A stretch of DNA of 64,000 bases from positions 28,873,656 to 28,937,655 of the forward strand of contig NC_054085.1 in NCBI RefSeq assembly GCF_017562075.2, in the 5' to 3' direction. This DNA comes from Anopheles merus (lineage: Eukaryota; Arthropoda; Insecta; Diptera; Culicidae). The notes beneath the pieces are model-generated. The model saw only the letters and a program-made list of their open reading frames with translations, was not told the origin of the DNA and did not search any database. This document shows positions 11,201-26,700 of the stretch, piece by piece. A program made the position numbers and the translations under genes. Position 1 is the first letter of the stretch. Each line of letters starts with the position of its first letter.

Positions 11201-14200
11201 TACCACAGTTGGTTTCGTAATTTTCGGATAGCCGACTACAGATTTCTGCAAAGCTTTACCCATCACTAGTAGCATTCCCGCATCGATGCACTAGTACAGG
11301 AGCAGCAGCTGCATCCTCCCTTCAAGGCTACACATCAACAACAACATCTGACATGGATTGGGTTTGATTAGCTTGGCGGTATGCAAAAAAAAAAGACCGC
11401 CGGCTCCGAACATAAAATTCCGCCTCAGAATCCACAAGGACAATTTGATTAACATAAAAACGCACTCCTCGATCGCTGCCGTTCTAAGCCGCGAACAGAC
11501 TGCGTACCGCGAATGTAGTACACATCACACAGCAGCCAATGAACGGTGCAACGGTGATGAAGCCGCAATAGCTTGTGGAGTGATTTGAATATTTGTGTGC
11601 AAAGAACGAAACCTGAAAGCTACTTCTGCTGCTGCCTACTAGAGCATCCGCGTGGGAAACTAGAAATCTCGAAGGTCTTAGGCTGCTCGGGCTGCCCGGG
11701 AGAATGGTTTGAGAAGAGCGTACAACTCCACTCTGCCTGTACATCACACACCAGCATTGCAGAGGGGAAAGGTACCTTCACGCGATGATAGGTGGTGTGC
11801 TGACCTTCGGGTGCGCTTGCTGCTTGCTTGCACAACACACTACTATTCTTCATTGCGTTGAGCAGTACGTACTGCCAGGTTTTAAGAAACCTCCGAAAAC
11901 TCTTGCTACTGCTGCTGCTGCTGCTGCTGCTACTGCCACCTCTTCCACGGTCAGGTGTAGTGCTCCACACCGGGTGGATTGCACTGTGTATTCTCGTATG
12001 TGTTCCGACGCTGACACACTTTCTGGAATGATCGTGGTGCTGTCTCGGTTCCACTTTACGACTTACACAGATACTACCCACCCCCCGTCTATTTGTGGAG
12101 CCAGTCGGCCAATAAACCAACTCTCCCGCGCCTTCACACCCCTTCGATGACCTCGATAAGCACACGCTCCGGAGAGTTTGCGTGTGGTTTTCTTGAAGAA
12201 ATCTTGAAGTCACGGGTACGTTCTAAACGTGTGCCTTGCTCCTTTCAGAGTATTGCCGCTAACAGTATACAGGGCCAAGAACCGAGATCGCTCGGAAACT
12301 CCTACGGAAACCCCGACGTGAGTATGTGGTTTCTACGAGGTCACGTGTGCTTACACACCCCCTTTTGAGCTTGGCTGGCGGGTGGTTAGCTGAGCCGCAT
12401 CGTCCGAAGAACCTTGAGAGCCATTTTTCCTCTCACCTCTTCTAACGCTGTGTCGGCTTGCGAGTAGATCGTACATTCTGTGCGAGCGGAAATAGGTCAT
12501 GTTACAGCCAGCGGGCTAACAACTTCTTGCATGTCGATTGCTGGTGTAGTTTGTTGCAAGAGTTACTGAGCTGCAAGCGTACGATCGTGCTTGATCTTCT
12601 AATTCTAGCGCACTGCTGCTGCTGCTGCTGCAACAAGTCATTCCATCTAACCGATTCATTCAACCCTGCCCTTTCCCCTCCCCTTGAAGGTCCCGCCACA
12701 CGGCGGTTCCAAGGGCTTCGCGCCAATTGAAGCGCGAACTCCCAAGAACGGGCATTCGATTAGACAGGTTGTTGGCGCGGCGTTTCCGAAGGCGATCGTA
12801 TTACACCGCGGCCGGCCGTCCCTGGGAAAAGTCGTTCCATGATGGCAGCAGTGTCGGGGTGCATATGCCCATAGCAACTCGAGCCCACCACCATCACCCG
12901 CTGGGGAGTTGGTACTGCACAAAGGAAGATGCAGGAGCAGGGCCGTCGTCCCAGCCAACCAACCACTTCCGACACGGCGAATGAAGTCATGCGTCGACAG
13001 ATTTTCACCGTCGCGGCGTGGCGCCGCGCAAGTCCGTGGCATTTGACGAAACGCACTGCTAGCTGCTCTTGTTGCTGCACAGGGTGGGCTTGAAGGCAGG
13101 GAGCTTGCAAACACACGCACACACATCGCAGAAATCTTGCACGTTCTTTTCCCTCCGCTCCCGTCGAGGTCGGTCGCCGGAGCCTCGACATAGAGAGTGC
13201 GCGCTCGCGCGGAATCTAAGCACCACGGCGAAGGTTATCGAGCTGTGTTGCACCGCTCTCACTCTCTCTTTCTCGCCAGCGCACATCTAGGGAATGTTCT
13301 GGGGGGAGCCCCCCAAGGGTGAAGGAGGGTGTGTATTGATGAAGTGATCGGTTCGTGCGGTTTGGCTCACAAGGGGGTAATTGTTATTGCCAGTTTGATT
13401 AGGTCTCTCACTCTCTCTCTCTCTCTCTCTGTCTTGCGCTCAATGTCCGGGGGAGCAAGAAGAGTGTAATTGGTGTGGCCTTTACACCATCGAGCCGGTT
13501 GGACTGCGAAAAGCTCACACAGCGGGTAAGGTTCTGGCCACTATTACCTGCAGTTGGAGATGGTCACATGGTCCACATTGACATTTAGGTTTCGTGAAGA
13601 ATTCTTCTAACAATTCCCAACACCCCGAGAGCATCCGGTTTTCCATTGCGGCACGTACCAAAACGTGCAGCGTGAACCTTATCCTGCCTCCCCCCAAAAT
13701 TCCCGTGTGGTACGTTTCGCGCAAAGTGTACGCGCTGCTAGAACCCTCTACTTCATTTCGCTCCCTTCTCTCCCGTGTACACAAACTGATAAGAAGCTTT
13801 TGCGTAAACATTTGTGTGTGCTGTGATGAGCGGTGCTGTGTGGATCAGAACGGGAGGAAAAACAAAGACATTTCTTCATTCAATTCAGCTCGGTGGGTCT
13901 CGTCAGGCGTCTGCGGAAGGCTACACCACTATTCCCCAATGGAGCGTCATTTTGCAAGAGCACGTAGCGCAGAAATTGGAATTGGCACGGCAGATACGGC
14001 ACGCATTTCACCGCCGCAGAAGTGTTTCCGTGTGTTATTAAAACGACGTTCAAGAACAACCGTTCCGCACCGAAGGAAAGTTTTGCGGGGAGGACACACA
14101 CACACACACACATAAAATTGCTCCAAACCTGTTACAACACCTTGGATGGATCATCTCTCTGCAAAAATGACAATAGCGAAGCGTGCCGGAACGTATCTTC

Positions 14201-17200
14201 GCGCCACGCTCTGACCTCAATGAGTCATCGGGTGCAGGCCGCGAAAGTTGCACATTTTGACGCGTACTTGTACCGGGCAGTGTGCTGTCGTGTCTGCGTT
14301 GCAATCCCACCGCACAAACCGTCTTCCGGGCGATGAGGACAGAATAATACTGCAGCAGTAGCAGCAATGTTAGCACAAAACCCCCTGGACGGCGGGGCGA
14401 GAAGAAACTGGGGGGGCTTGGCTGTGTCAAGGTTATGTACATAAAATGCAAAGCGCAAACCGCGGCGGTGATGATGGCCCACCTTTCCGTCTTTCTCGCA
14501 TCTCTCCGTGCCGTATTGTCCGTCGCAGGGGCCGGGTACTTGATCTTGTACAAATAACTATCGCTTGTTGGTGCACGATCGGTAATGCTACAAGCACACG
14601 CTGGCGGCCGGTTATGTTGGGCCTTACCGATGAGCGAAAGCATTGTCCATAAATACCGAGGCCGCCATAACAGTGGACAACAAAGTGCGTGATTGAGTGG
14701 GGGTTTGCATTTTGGCACTCGGTTTGTGTAGTAAAGAGCGACGCAAAATGTCCCGAATTTCTGATGTTGACAGCCGTGGACGTCTCCTTTTTATACGTGG
14801 GAACACGGGGCGAAATGGGCACCCTATGCATGGAGTATTTATTGGAGTTTTATAATATACATGCATGTTATATAATCCGACGTTTAACTACAATATTAAT
14901 TAAGATTGAGTAGCCCAATGATCTTACTTTTACAGGCGATCCCCGAGATACAGCCACAGCTTCAAATCATCGAATTCTATTGATCGTGTAATTTTGTTTT
15001 TTTTTTAAGTTTTCTTGAAATGTTATGAAGAAAACATAATTCACAAAACATACCAAAAAGCAAAGACGTAAGACGCTGTTTTTGTGGCACTAATTTTCCA
15101 CTTGACAATGAATTTTAACAATCTTAAATTTTAATTTTAATTTATGGTTTAGTAGTCCTTGTTTGCTCCATAACTATGCTCATTTTGACCGGAATGGGGA
15201 ATTAGCAAAACGAGAAACTTTTATTTTATTATTTAAGACATAAATAGTTGTTCCGAAAGCTTGTAAAAGTTTTTTTAAATCAATATTATTTATTTAACAT
15301 ACCGATTTATAGTCAAATAATATAAACCTGACTGTGTTTGCTATTAAGTGCAAATAATTATTAATTACAATATCTATCATGCCCGTTTTGCCCCATGCTC
15401 CCGTACTTCATTTAAATACGAACACAAAAATACAGTTGAATTGTCATCTTTGCAACACTTTTCTGAGAAAGCGGTGGACGGAGCGAAGTGTCCACAATGC
15501 ACCGCAGCAAATCGATCACAGCGCACAAGGGTCCACCCTGTTTGCGTGGGACAGCTCTTCTTCTTCTGCTGCAGGTAAACAAATTTCCGCCCCAGAAGGC
15601 CACAAAAATTCGAATCTCTTTTTTTGTATGCGCAAGCAACAACGACCCGGTAAAAAGTGACTCAATGATCCATAACAAGCCCCCAGAGCGAGAGAACGGG
15701 TGGGAAGGGCGGTTAGGATGATCATCCACCTCCGCACCTCAAGGATCGGTAAGTGAAGAGGAGAGAGCGAGGAGGAGAAACAGAGAGCCGGTGGTGGTGG
15801 TGAGATACCTTGAGAATCGGCTCACAACCGTCGACGGAAGCCGTCTCAAGGATGAGAGCCTACTGGGGCGCGCGCGCGCTCGATGGTGGCCTACTTTAAG
15901 TGACCGGCACCGGTGCGCGCACTTGAAGGACTAGAGCGAGCGAGAAGACCTTAAAAGTTGCATACAGAAGGGGAAGAGGGGGGGGGGGGCAGAGGTCAAA
16001 GACTGACTTAACCCTCTCTTGAAAGCCACGACACCGACGGTGGTGGTGCAGTGCTACGGCCCTTTGCTGTGGTGCCGCCGCTCCATTAGAACAACCTGTA
16101 AGCAGCGTGTAGGTGGCGGTGGTCGATGTATTGACCTTCCCGATCGATCAGACCGCTTGCTTTGGGGGTGGTTGTTTTTTTTTTCTTCTTTTTGTTGCCA
16201 TCATGTCATAGCATAAAAACCACTCAAAGCATAGTCTGAGAGCCCCAGCAATCATCCAACCAATTTACGTGCACCCACACACACATACACACACACCTGG
16301 AGCCCCCCGTGGGTCACTGGGCCCTTCTTCTTTAGGCAGCGCTTTTCCCCTCCTTCCAGTGGCACGCAAGTGGTTCATTGAACGTCAGCAGCAGCTGTCC
16401 GTCAAGTGAGGGTTCGTATGCAGACACACGCTCGCCCTCCGTATAACTGCATATGCGCACAGACACACATTAAGGTATGATTGGGGGGGAGGACGGTGGC
16501 TGTCGCGGTTGGCCTTAATTTGGCTTTGATTGGTAGAAGGTCGGCACTTTCCGGCTAACCGGTTGCCCCAACCGGCCGGCCTGCCTACTGTGTGTGTGCG
16601 CGCGCGCGAGTGCTGTTGCTGGGTCAGTCGGCAAACCGGACGGGGTCACGGGTCGCTGCGAATTGCGAACACCGCACTGCACTTGCACCCGGTCACTATG
16701 TGTGTGTATGTATGTGTGTGATTGTACAGAACTTTTACCCTCCCGTGACACTGGCAAAAGGAAGACAGAAAAGCGAAAGGGACGAGAGCGTCGACACAAG
16801 AAACCGGCAAACAATTGTGTCACAGTGGACACAATTGGTCTATTTTCAAACACGGACTCTAACGCCATTTTTGTGCCTTCCCTACCCCGTAGAAGGTAGC
16901 GCGCTGCTGGTTCTATTTCCGGTACCGGTGCACTTACTTCATTCATTGCAAAGTGGGACAAAAGTTTACGGCGAGCAAACGGAAGCTTGTTCGCTGGTTC
17001 GATATCGGAGCTCCAATCTCCGAAGCTCGGTCCACTTGTAAATATTCACTTCAAATTGGATGGTGGATTTGTTTTACTTTTTTTTGGTATCTTTATCTTC
17101 TATGCCACTCGACGCTCGGATCACTGCAAGCTCATTGGAAATTAAGATCAGAGGAGCATGATGCTCCGCTTCGGTACGCGAACTACGACATCGCAGCGAC

Positions 17201-20200
17201 AACTCCCATTCTAATGTGCTTGCTCTGTCCGCTGTTTGGGGAGGGGGGGGGGCTAAAACTGGCACAACGTACTCTAGTTGAACTCTTTCCACTAGGGGTG
17301 GGGGTTGTACCGAAGCGAGAGGGGGAACGGGGCAAACCGGGAGGAAGGAACTGAGTGGTTGGTGCAAGCTTGAGCTTGTTTTGTGTGTTCTGTGAGCGGG
17401 AGAGATGTAATTCGTTGCTAAACGGGAGAGGTGCAATTCATCATTATGCAACGTGACGAGATGATACACAGGCACAGAAATCTGTGTGACTCGATTTCAG
17501 ATGTACTGGATGTAGCTGCACCGATGGGAAATGAAGTTAATACTTTATGGTGTCTGATGTTTTAAGGCACTGAAACGATTCCGCCAAGAATATAATACAA
17601 AGATAAGAACACTACATAGAACATTTTAAGATAGTACAATTGAGTCGCTAGTAGGGCTCACAGAGAGCTCATAATATCCTAGGTCGTGAGTACACGTCCA
17701 ATGTACCTTGTCTACGATTAAGTATTCCGATTTACAGACTGCAGAACGGACACGGCACCTACACTGACCTTGCAAGTTATTGCACCTGCGATTGATCCCC
17801 ATACGAATCTCGTACTACGAGTTCCAGAAGTTTATAGAATCGGCTTAGAAACAGTTCCCAACCTCTGCCGGTCAAATCTAGCATATTCGACATGGCAGAG
17901 GGATTATTCGACCTACAGATTTAGCCCTGCGAAATAATTTCCAGGGTTTTAAAATAGCTAAAATGATGCTGAGCATCTATGACTCAGAAGCCCATAATAT
18001 CCTAGGATGTAATTACAAATAAAAAAGGCGTTTCCTTACGTTTCCGATCTTCAGACCTGTCCTTTATCGGTTTTGGAACCGATCTCGGAATCAACGTCTG
18101 TCGAACCACGGACACGGAACCTAGAATGACCTTGGAAATAGTTAACATGGTACAAATCCCATACTACTCTCGTACCGCGAGTTCTAGAAGACTCTAGAGC
18201 CGCCTCAAAAAACGCTTCAAAACCTCTGCCACTCACATCCGGCACATCTGATCCTCGAATTATTGCAAAAATTATCCCAGTACTTATACCTAAATCCAAT
18301 GCTGAAACTATTCCGGTTCTGGAAATGAACCCGAACCTATCTTGCTCACGAAACCGGCCCCTTCCTCTGCAGCAGTGATTAAATAAAGCAGAGACAAAGG
18401 TACAAAATAATTGAAAAAGCTAATTGTCTGTAGTCTCTTATAGGAGTTATGTATATATGCTTCTGAATGGTTTAGTTTCAGAGTGTTTATACCAGAATAT
18501 CATATTCCAAATATTGTAATTTGTGTTCTTCATTTCGTTTATTCATATCATACATAAAAATCTCTAGATATATCTTTTAAAGATCTCTAGATCTTTATTA
18601 TACGTGTAAACAGAATTTTGAACCTAAAACTGCAAGATTTTCATTGCAAGGGTCTATCTTCTGGTCTAGCACCCTTTTAAAAGAAATTATGAATTTTGGT
18701 AAAGTATGGCAAAAATACGTATCTTTGTATCATAAATTAAATAAGCTTATATCAATTAAATCAACATTTAAAAACGGAACTTCAAATAACGATGATATGA
18801 TGTAATTTGAGACATGGACAATTCAATGATAGAATTTTTTAAATAAAGATTGTACGCAAAGACCGATACATGATGAAATCATGATCATGGAATGGAGAGA
18901 TAAGGCGCGCAAAAACAAACCATTAAAACAGAATGAACAACGTGCTCATTCGATCCAGAGGAACAAGACGACACATTCCTGATACTTGATCTGCCGTGCG
19001 CAAACTCCCGCAGCGGAAGGGGAATTCCGTATCAACTTCAAGCAAAACAGAAAAAAAATGAATACCACCGTTTAATCAATTATTTATGATTCCCCCCCCC
19101 CTCAGCCCCGCCACAACCACCAGACTTCCTGGTCTTCTGGTCGACCCCATTTCGGTGCAGAGTTCGGTGCAGCATTGTGGACAATGCATCACTGCGGAGG
19201 TGTGGAGCACATAAGGAATGGCACACAAACACTGACACGCGATATTACCAGTAGCAGAGAGAGAAGCGTGATGGTAATTAAAATTTATACCTTTTCGACA
19301 ACTGGTTTCGAAAAAGGGATGGATCGTTTGTCCCACCTCCCCGCGCTTCACGGTCACGTCGTCTTCTTACCAAGCAAGCGACATCTTTCTTGAAATCGTC
19401 CGCTCAACACCTACTCCCACCCGGCTCGGTATAAGCACACACGCATACACTGACAACCATGCGTCTCCACCGAAACCGGATACCGGCCTGCTGCTACTGC
19501 TGGCGGGTGTTGGAGCGCACGTGTGCGCGTATAGGAAGGTGCTGGCATTGTCAATCTTGCATGTGGTGCCCAAGGGTCACCCTTAGAGGGAAGAAGTTTG
19601 CCAATTACAGCGACAAAACTGTGGCAAGTGACAGCGCGTGACTTGGCCTTGAAAGTGTATAACATCTTCCCTAGCCTCTATAGCGTAACCTGTGGTGTCT
19701 CATTCTGTGCAGAACATTTACAGTTGCAGCATTTCCAACCATAATGTCTTCGTTAGGAAATGAATGCTACGATCACCTCTACTTCTATTTATCAACAAGG
19801 CATTGTATTTGCTAGTCTGATCGTCGGCCATTTTATAATCTGCTACACCTCTCCCGGCAGCTTCTTTTTGCGTGCTCAACCTTGCGTGATAGGCACTAGA
19901 AGAATGCAAGAAAAATCTCGTTCTACTTGGCTCGCTCGATGACCACCATCACCTTTTTAGACACTCACACAGGCGTTTGCGGTTCGGGGTGGGAAGTACT
20001 AACCGCTCGCGGAGATGCCGCGAATAGTTTAACTAAACACACACACACACACACGCGCGCGCATACAAACTTACCCATCGGACGATAAACAGGGGGTAAG
20101 CGGCGAGAGTTTGGACGGAAAGTAAAGGGGAGAAGAACTCGTTCTAACCATTTGCAATGACGATAATGCATTCTTCACAGAGGAAAGAGAACACGTTCCT

Positions 20201-20667
20201 GTGCCCCCGTAGGGCTCATCGTCTTGCGAGAATCTAGTATCTAGCTCTACTACCTTCCTCCTCTCTCTCTTCATTCTCCGCATCCCGCCTCCCTTCAAAC
20301 AAGCAGACACAGTTGGTGGTGGTAGTGGTGGCGAAGTGGCCTCGAGAGCTGCGGTCGGCGGTGCTGAGAAATTGTACAGGAAAAACCTCGCCCGCCGCGC
20401 GCTTGCCAAACCCACCATTGTGCTATTGTGTGGGAGAGGGAGAGATGATATCGTGTTAAGATAACCGCATGCAAAACGGCACGATTCATGAGAGAGAGAA
20501 AAAAGAACAAGAAGAAACACAGCTGTAACATCTAATCCGGGCATGATTAGATGGAGAGAGGAACCTTAAGAGCTTTTCTACCTCAAGCGGGGAAAGGAAG
20601 CTGATCGTGTGATTGTGCTGTGATCGTTGCGGCGAAGGTCAGAACTCATCTCGCAGCTACTAGCCAC

Positions 20668-20705
<38 letters not shown>

Positions 20706-23700
20706 TCGCTCTGTGTTTATGGACTTTGCGGAAGGGTTTTCCTGCAATGCAATCACTCGCTTTTCTCGTCTCCTAACTCCGTCGACTCCACAACACCGAG
20801 ATGATGATCGAGTGCCCACAGCGGGTGTTACATAAAAACTGCCAGGGCCACGACACGGAACTCGACCCCAGCGACTCGAATGAAGCTCTGCACCTCAAGG
20901 CTATATATGTGCCCGCGTGTGTGCGCCTGGGGTGCATCGCCGTATAATGGAGGGGTTCGTGTTGCGAGCAAAAAAACAAACAAAAAGCGCACCCGCAACC
21001 TGGGAAAGGCAATCGTGAAAGAGAGCAACGTGCCGTGTTTAGAGAAGAAGGTGACCGCGCTACCAATCAACTCTAGAGCGAGTCATCAAGGAGACTTCAC
21101 CACTCCCCAAGGGTACGCATTAGAATAAGGTTATGGAACGGTTTGCGCTATAAGGTAGAAGTGGATTGACATTCAGGCACTAGTTGCCATCGATCGGTTC
21201 TTCTTCCAAGGCGCACGTGGCCCTTTAAGGGGCTGCATACTAATAACGCAGACACACTGGAACGGTGTGCAGCCTGCAGTTCTTCTAATTCGGCACGGAA
21301 CTGCAACCAACCCAGTGAGCAGGTAGCAAGTGAGAGAACGTGTCGGTGTAGCTCCATTATTGCTCTGTTTTCCAAGAATTGTGCCGCTCCTATCTACGCG
21401 TCTTCCAATACCCTACTTTTTTCCCAGACATTCCAACCCCCTACTTTCACACGGCACGGGGTGCTAATGTTTCCCATAAGATGCTACAGTGCATCAGTCT
21501 TACGACCACCATTGTTTTGCGCATTGCCTTCTCGCGCCCGCTTATCAATATCAGCAGATCAGGACACAATCAAGGCAGGCATTCGGAGCATTAGCTCAGT
21601 CCAGTGGCGGAACTGTGCAGTGCTCCGGGGTAAGGTAGGTACACACGCGCGGGGTCTGCTCTCTTGTTGTTCTCGGGTCGGCGTCATGTAATCGGACGCC
21701 ATCTTGCCATTGAACTTCAGAGAGATGCGAAACCAGCATGTGAGAAGCTGCTCGGTGCACTTTAAACACCGCAGTTATGTTCCCCCACCGTGTGTTATGC
21801 TACTTCGTCTGAGATTGATCGATTGATCAGTTGATGATGTTGATGGCTAGAGTGTATTGGAAGGAGCGCTCCTCTGGGGGGTGAAATTATGCGGAAATTG
21901 CACGGCCACAACACGAACAGTGGCCATTTCTCGCTCCAATCAGGCTTTCAAAAGGCTGGAGATTGTATCGTCACCAGTGAAGAGTGCCGAGTGAAAGGAA
22001 GATCTTTATCGCCGTACCCGAGCGGGAGTCGATATCATCGCTTTAAAGCCTCAAAAGATCGATCGCTTAACGGCCAATCATCGTAACAATTATTGGCGCA
22101 GGTGAGTAGCAGCAACGGCAGTTAAGCTTTAGATGCGTTATCTAACATGCAAACCATCCACCACTAATTGAGATGTATACGACCAGCACTGCTAGGGAGC
22201 ACTATTATCGGGTCATCTTGGTGCCCTCGCCGGCTTGCAAAACTGACCATAAAACAGACCCATTACCTGTTCGTGGTTATTACGACGACTCCTTTCGAGC
22301 AAACTAATGCGACCCTTTATCCGGTTGCCATGCAATCTCGCCGGGCCAGTAAGCCGCGCCTAATATCTATTCTCATCGATTTTACGACCCATTTGCATTG
22401 GGATAACTTGGTACAGTGATGGTTGCCGATAAAAACAACGACACCCTGCACCCTGGGCTGGGTTTTGACTGCAGTGAACAGATTCCCGTGTGAGAGGTTT
22501 TGGACGCTCCGTTTTAGCGATGACTCAAAAGTACATCTACACGAACTAAGCACCGAGAGCAGCGGCAAAGCGATAAAAAAACAGCTCCATTCCGTTCCGA
22601 TACGTAACGCTGCTGTCGGGTTTGCGAAGTTCGATGCTCTCTAAAAATCCCTCTCGAGCACCCGAACACAACGAGCACCACCCGTAGCTGGTGGCCAGAT
22701 TTAGATAAGGTTTGAAATGGAGCGGAGAGATGTTGGGGTGATTGGTGGGGGTGGGTTTGCAGAGATGCGCCAACTCGAGAGTTCGCTCGTTCGAGCACAC
22801 ATGGCAACCCAACTGAAATCGGCGATCACATAAACAAAACACCAGCAGCAGCAGGAGCGGGAACCGAAGTACTGAAAAACAGGGCACGGAGGTGATGGAC
22901 GCGCAGCTGTGGTGGGCAGTTCATTTGCCCCACTTAAAACTCATTGAACGTGTTGTTCTGCTGTTGCTGCTGCTGCTGCTGGTGTTGCCAGTGCGCCCGG
23001 AAGACCCAAAGACCTACAGAACCAGCAGCAAGCAGCATTGGAGGATCTTTGCTTCGACGGGGAGGCACGTACGTTGCAATGAATTGGTCTCATTCATAGC
23101 ACCACCCATTTGTCGGCCCTGGGTCATAATTCTCATCTCCGTATGACTCTGCACGCGTCTGCCCGTTGCACGGCGAGAATTGAGGTTAGCGAGAGCTGGG
23201 TGCACAAGATGTGACCAAATGCAAAAAAAACAACAGCCCTGCACTGCATCATTCGGTATTGAACTGCATCGGTTGAAGTGCAGGAAATGGGAATAAGAAG
23301 GGCAAGTGTGTGCGAAAAACATAAATGGGACATAAACTATAATTTTTTACATCTTTTCTTTAAGTCTTGGTACTTGGACCAGACGTGTCACTTCCAAATA
23401 GTCAGATGTATGAAGGACATGTGTTGAGTCTGTCGTTTGATTTTTAACGTTTGAACACATCAATTATGGTGCCATGCCTTTTTTCAAACAGACATACACC
23501 TTCTCCTGTCGGGTTCAGTAGTTTTAATTCCAATAATAGCAAACAACATTAAAATTCTTCCAATTAGATTCGTGCTCATGCTTGAACGTGAAAATACAGG
23601 GGTTTCCAAGTCACTTTAGAGTGTAAATATTGTCTTTCACCGCGAGCAAAATGTTATTCCACATCACTCTGTATACTTCATTCCCATCATATACATTTTT

Positions 23701-26700
23701 AATTTCCTCAGAAAGATTTTCAACACTTCAACGAACTATTTCCATCATTTTTTCACCGGGGTTAGAAGCCACCCGTTGACCGTTGAAGAGTTGAAAATCA
23801 TGCTGAAGAAATTCTAAAATCATTTTGAAGTGTGGTGAGGAATAACTCGAAAATAACTCGGAATCCCTTGTGATAGACAGCGGTCAATCGGGTATTCGCT
23901 AGAAGTATAAAGTAAAACTGAGCATTTTAGCATTTTAGCACCGTAATAATTTAGACCCTTGAAGCGAACAATAAAAAAGTGGCTTATATCAGCTTGTCAG
24001 CTAATCAGCCATTTCCTCCTGACAATTGCAGGGTGACCAGAATTACCGATTTTTGTCGATAGTTTTACCGATTCACAGACGTGAACCCACAGACCGATCG
24101 TTCTGTCTTGCTAAAAAATGCAGGTTGTATCTAATAAGTCTTAAGTATCTTAACAAAAGCCACCAAACAACTTGAGTGGTACATACATTTTACTATCGGA
24201 CAAAACATCTGGTCACCAGGATGATAATGGGTGTGCTTGGACCTGAACTGTCATCGTTCCTGGTGCGATGACATTTGGTGAAAGGCAAAAAAGTCACACT
24301 CCTCCACATGGTGTAAACACAAAGATTTGCAGTACAACTGATGTAAAACTGAGACTTAGTTCATGCATCATGGACTTCACATCGAATCTCGTAGGTCATC
24401 ATACATGTCATTGATTTTGAATGCACTCTTCACGGCGCGGCGTTCAAATTTAGTTGCAAACGTTCAGCACCGTACCTTCAGCAATGATTTCCGTATATAG
24501 ACTATTTTTGTTACAATTTTCCCTTTTGAAAATCAAGCAGAAGAAGAACATTTTCTGCAATATATTTACTAAACAAGTGTGATCGATTTTTTTTGTTGGC
24601 AAAATTAGAAATTCTAGTGGGAATTATGAATATTCAGCCAAAATACTCCAGCAATTCATGCTCTTGGATTTTTTAAACTTCGCAATACAATTACTGCACA
24701 GTGTGGACCATCCCACAGAGCGCTCTGTGAACAAAAAATAAAGAGCCAAGACTGATCTTCCGATCGAGCGAGAGCGATACATTGCGACTCATGTTTTTAA
24801 GAGAGCGTGCGCAAGAGCTGTCCTGAGCCAGGCAAGTCCAGCACGACCGATGTGATTTCGTAATGCATCTTTTCCGCCCCTGCACATTCTAGCAACGTGC
24901 CTGCGTTTTCCCGGCTCCACAGAGTGCGCGCGGAGAACAAAACTCTAGTTTTGTTTTGTCTATTCTTGAGGGAATAGTCTTATTTCCCCCTCTTGGCTTT
25001 CCAACACCTCATCTGCGCCACAGTGGATCAGTGTAAAACACCCACTCCTCCAACCAAACCTCAAATACGCGAGCGCGTGGCGGTCAGAAATAGGTCAATC
25101 GGACCCATGCCGCCAGTTCCCAGCGATCAGCGGACACCGATCACCACCAACCGCGACAAGACTCCGAAGTGGCGGCTTTGACTAATGACAGGTAACGATG
25201 CAGCGAACGGCGACCGACTTGGACACACAACGCTGGACGACGACACTTGCAAGCGCCCGTGCCTTTTGCTCTCCTCCCCCATTTCGATCCAAGGTTTTAT
25301 ATTCCCGCTTTCCAGCACCGTCCACCAAACCTGCAGTCCCACAGCGTCCCCGGATCGGAGAGTCGCCGCTATAAGCACACACACGCGGTCCAAGGTCGCT
25401 GCACAAGTACTTACGTAATGCAGTGCCGCGCGCGCGGCACCATCATGAACCAAACACCGGCGGCAGCCTTCGTTCGGCGATGGTCACGAGGCCTCGTCTA
25501 ACCATCGCACCCGCACCACCACCACCACCGCACACTCACAGTCGGCTGATTCGTACTGCGCCCTACGGATTGCTGGGGTTTGAGAGGCCATCCACAGGGC
25601 ACCTCTTCTCCGCAATCTATACCCGCGACCGCTCAGTACGTACATCCCAGAATCAGAGAAGAAGAAAAAAAAGCTACATTCAGCTCTGTCGGTCAAGCAG
25701 TTTGTCCAGAACAAACTTCACCCCTTTCTGCCTAGCGTGACACATCACAAAACCCACACACACACACACACACACACCAGATGCACCACCCCCTGCGAAG
25801 GGAGCGGTTTTATATGGGCCGAAATAAAACGTTCCAAAGGGTGTTTTTGTACGCGCGGCGGATTGGGTCCGGAGGTTCGTGTTGAAACAAAAAAAAAAAA
25901 AAAAAAAAACACCAAAACAATTGCTTATACATACAAAAAGCAAGAAACGCAATAAAAAGCTGCTGCTACTCATCGAGCGGAGGTACACACATGCACCGGG
26001 AACGTTTGTGTTTGTGAGTTTCCCTTTGCCCCACAGGAAGATCCCACCCGGGGATGACAATTCGATTTCCCCCCGTTGGTGGTGACCGGCATGCCGCAAA
26101 TGTGTTTGTGTGTGTGTCTTGCGGCTGCAATTTGAATAAGAATCTCTCAACGCTCAAGATGTAATGCCGCGGTTGACTATTTCTGAGGAACATCGAAACG
26201 CGCACAAGTGGGGGGTGGTTCAGTTACACCATAAAGTCAACGATAATAGTTGCTGATAGTCGCGCGTACGTACGGTGTTTGTGTGCACGCTTGGGGCTGC
26301 ATTTTTGCCACACAGAAGTGTGTGCAGGTGGCGATCGAGTGCCGCACCACATTCGCACTTCAGCTCACCTTCACCAGCGTCGGGTTCTTTTAAGAGCGAT
26401 TCTAGCAGTTACCGGATGACGGTCTAATCGTGCCCTCGGAGCAAATCGTCGTGTTCCGGCGAACGAAACTAAAGAAACCGGAGGTAGCAGAAGTAATAAT
26501 ACTAGTAGTAGTAGTGCCTGTAGTGGACCACTACACACTGACACAGAGCTCTCACATCACCACAGAGTGCGATAAGCAAAAAAGCTAACCGACGGAGACG
26601 GTGGTGGTTGGCGCACGATTCGTTTCGATAGGCGTCCAGAGGCCAGGAAGAACCAAGGGCGGTGCAACTGTGCGAGGCAGTTAGATTTTTATTCTTTCCC

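Noticed and set aside
14050..14718. 222-codon minus-strand frame in the intron
   Set aside because: It includes translated CA repeat and shows no domain or coding bias; its length is attainable by chance in this GC-richer part.
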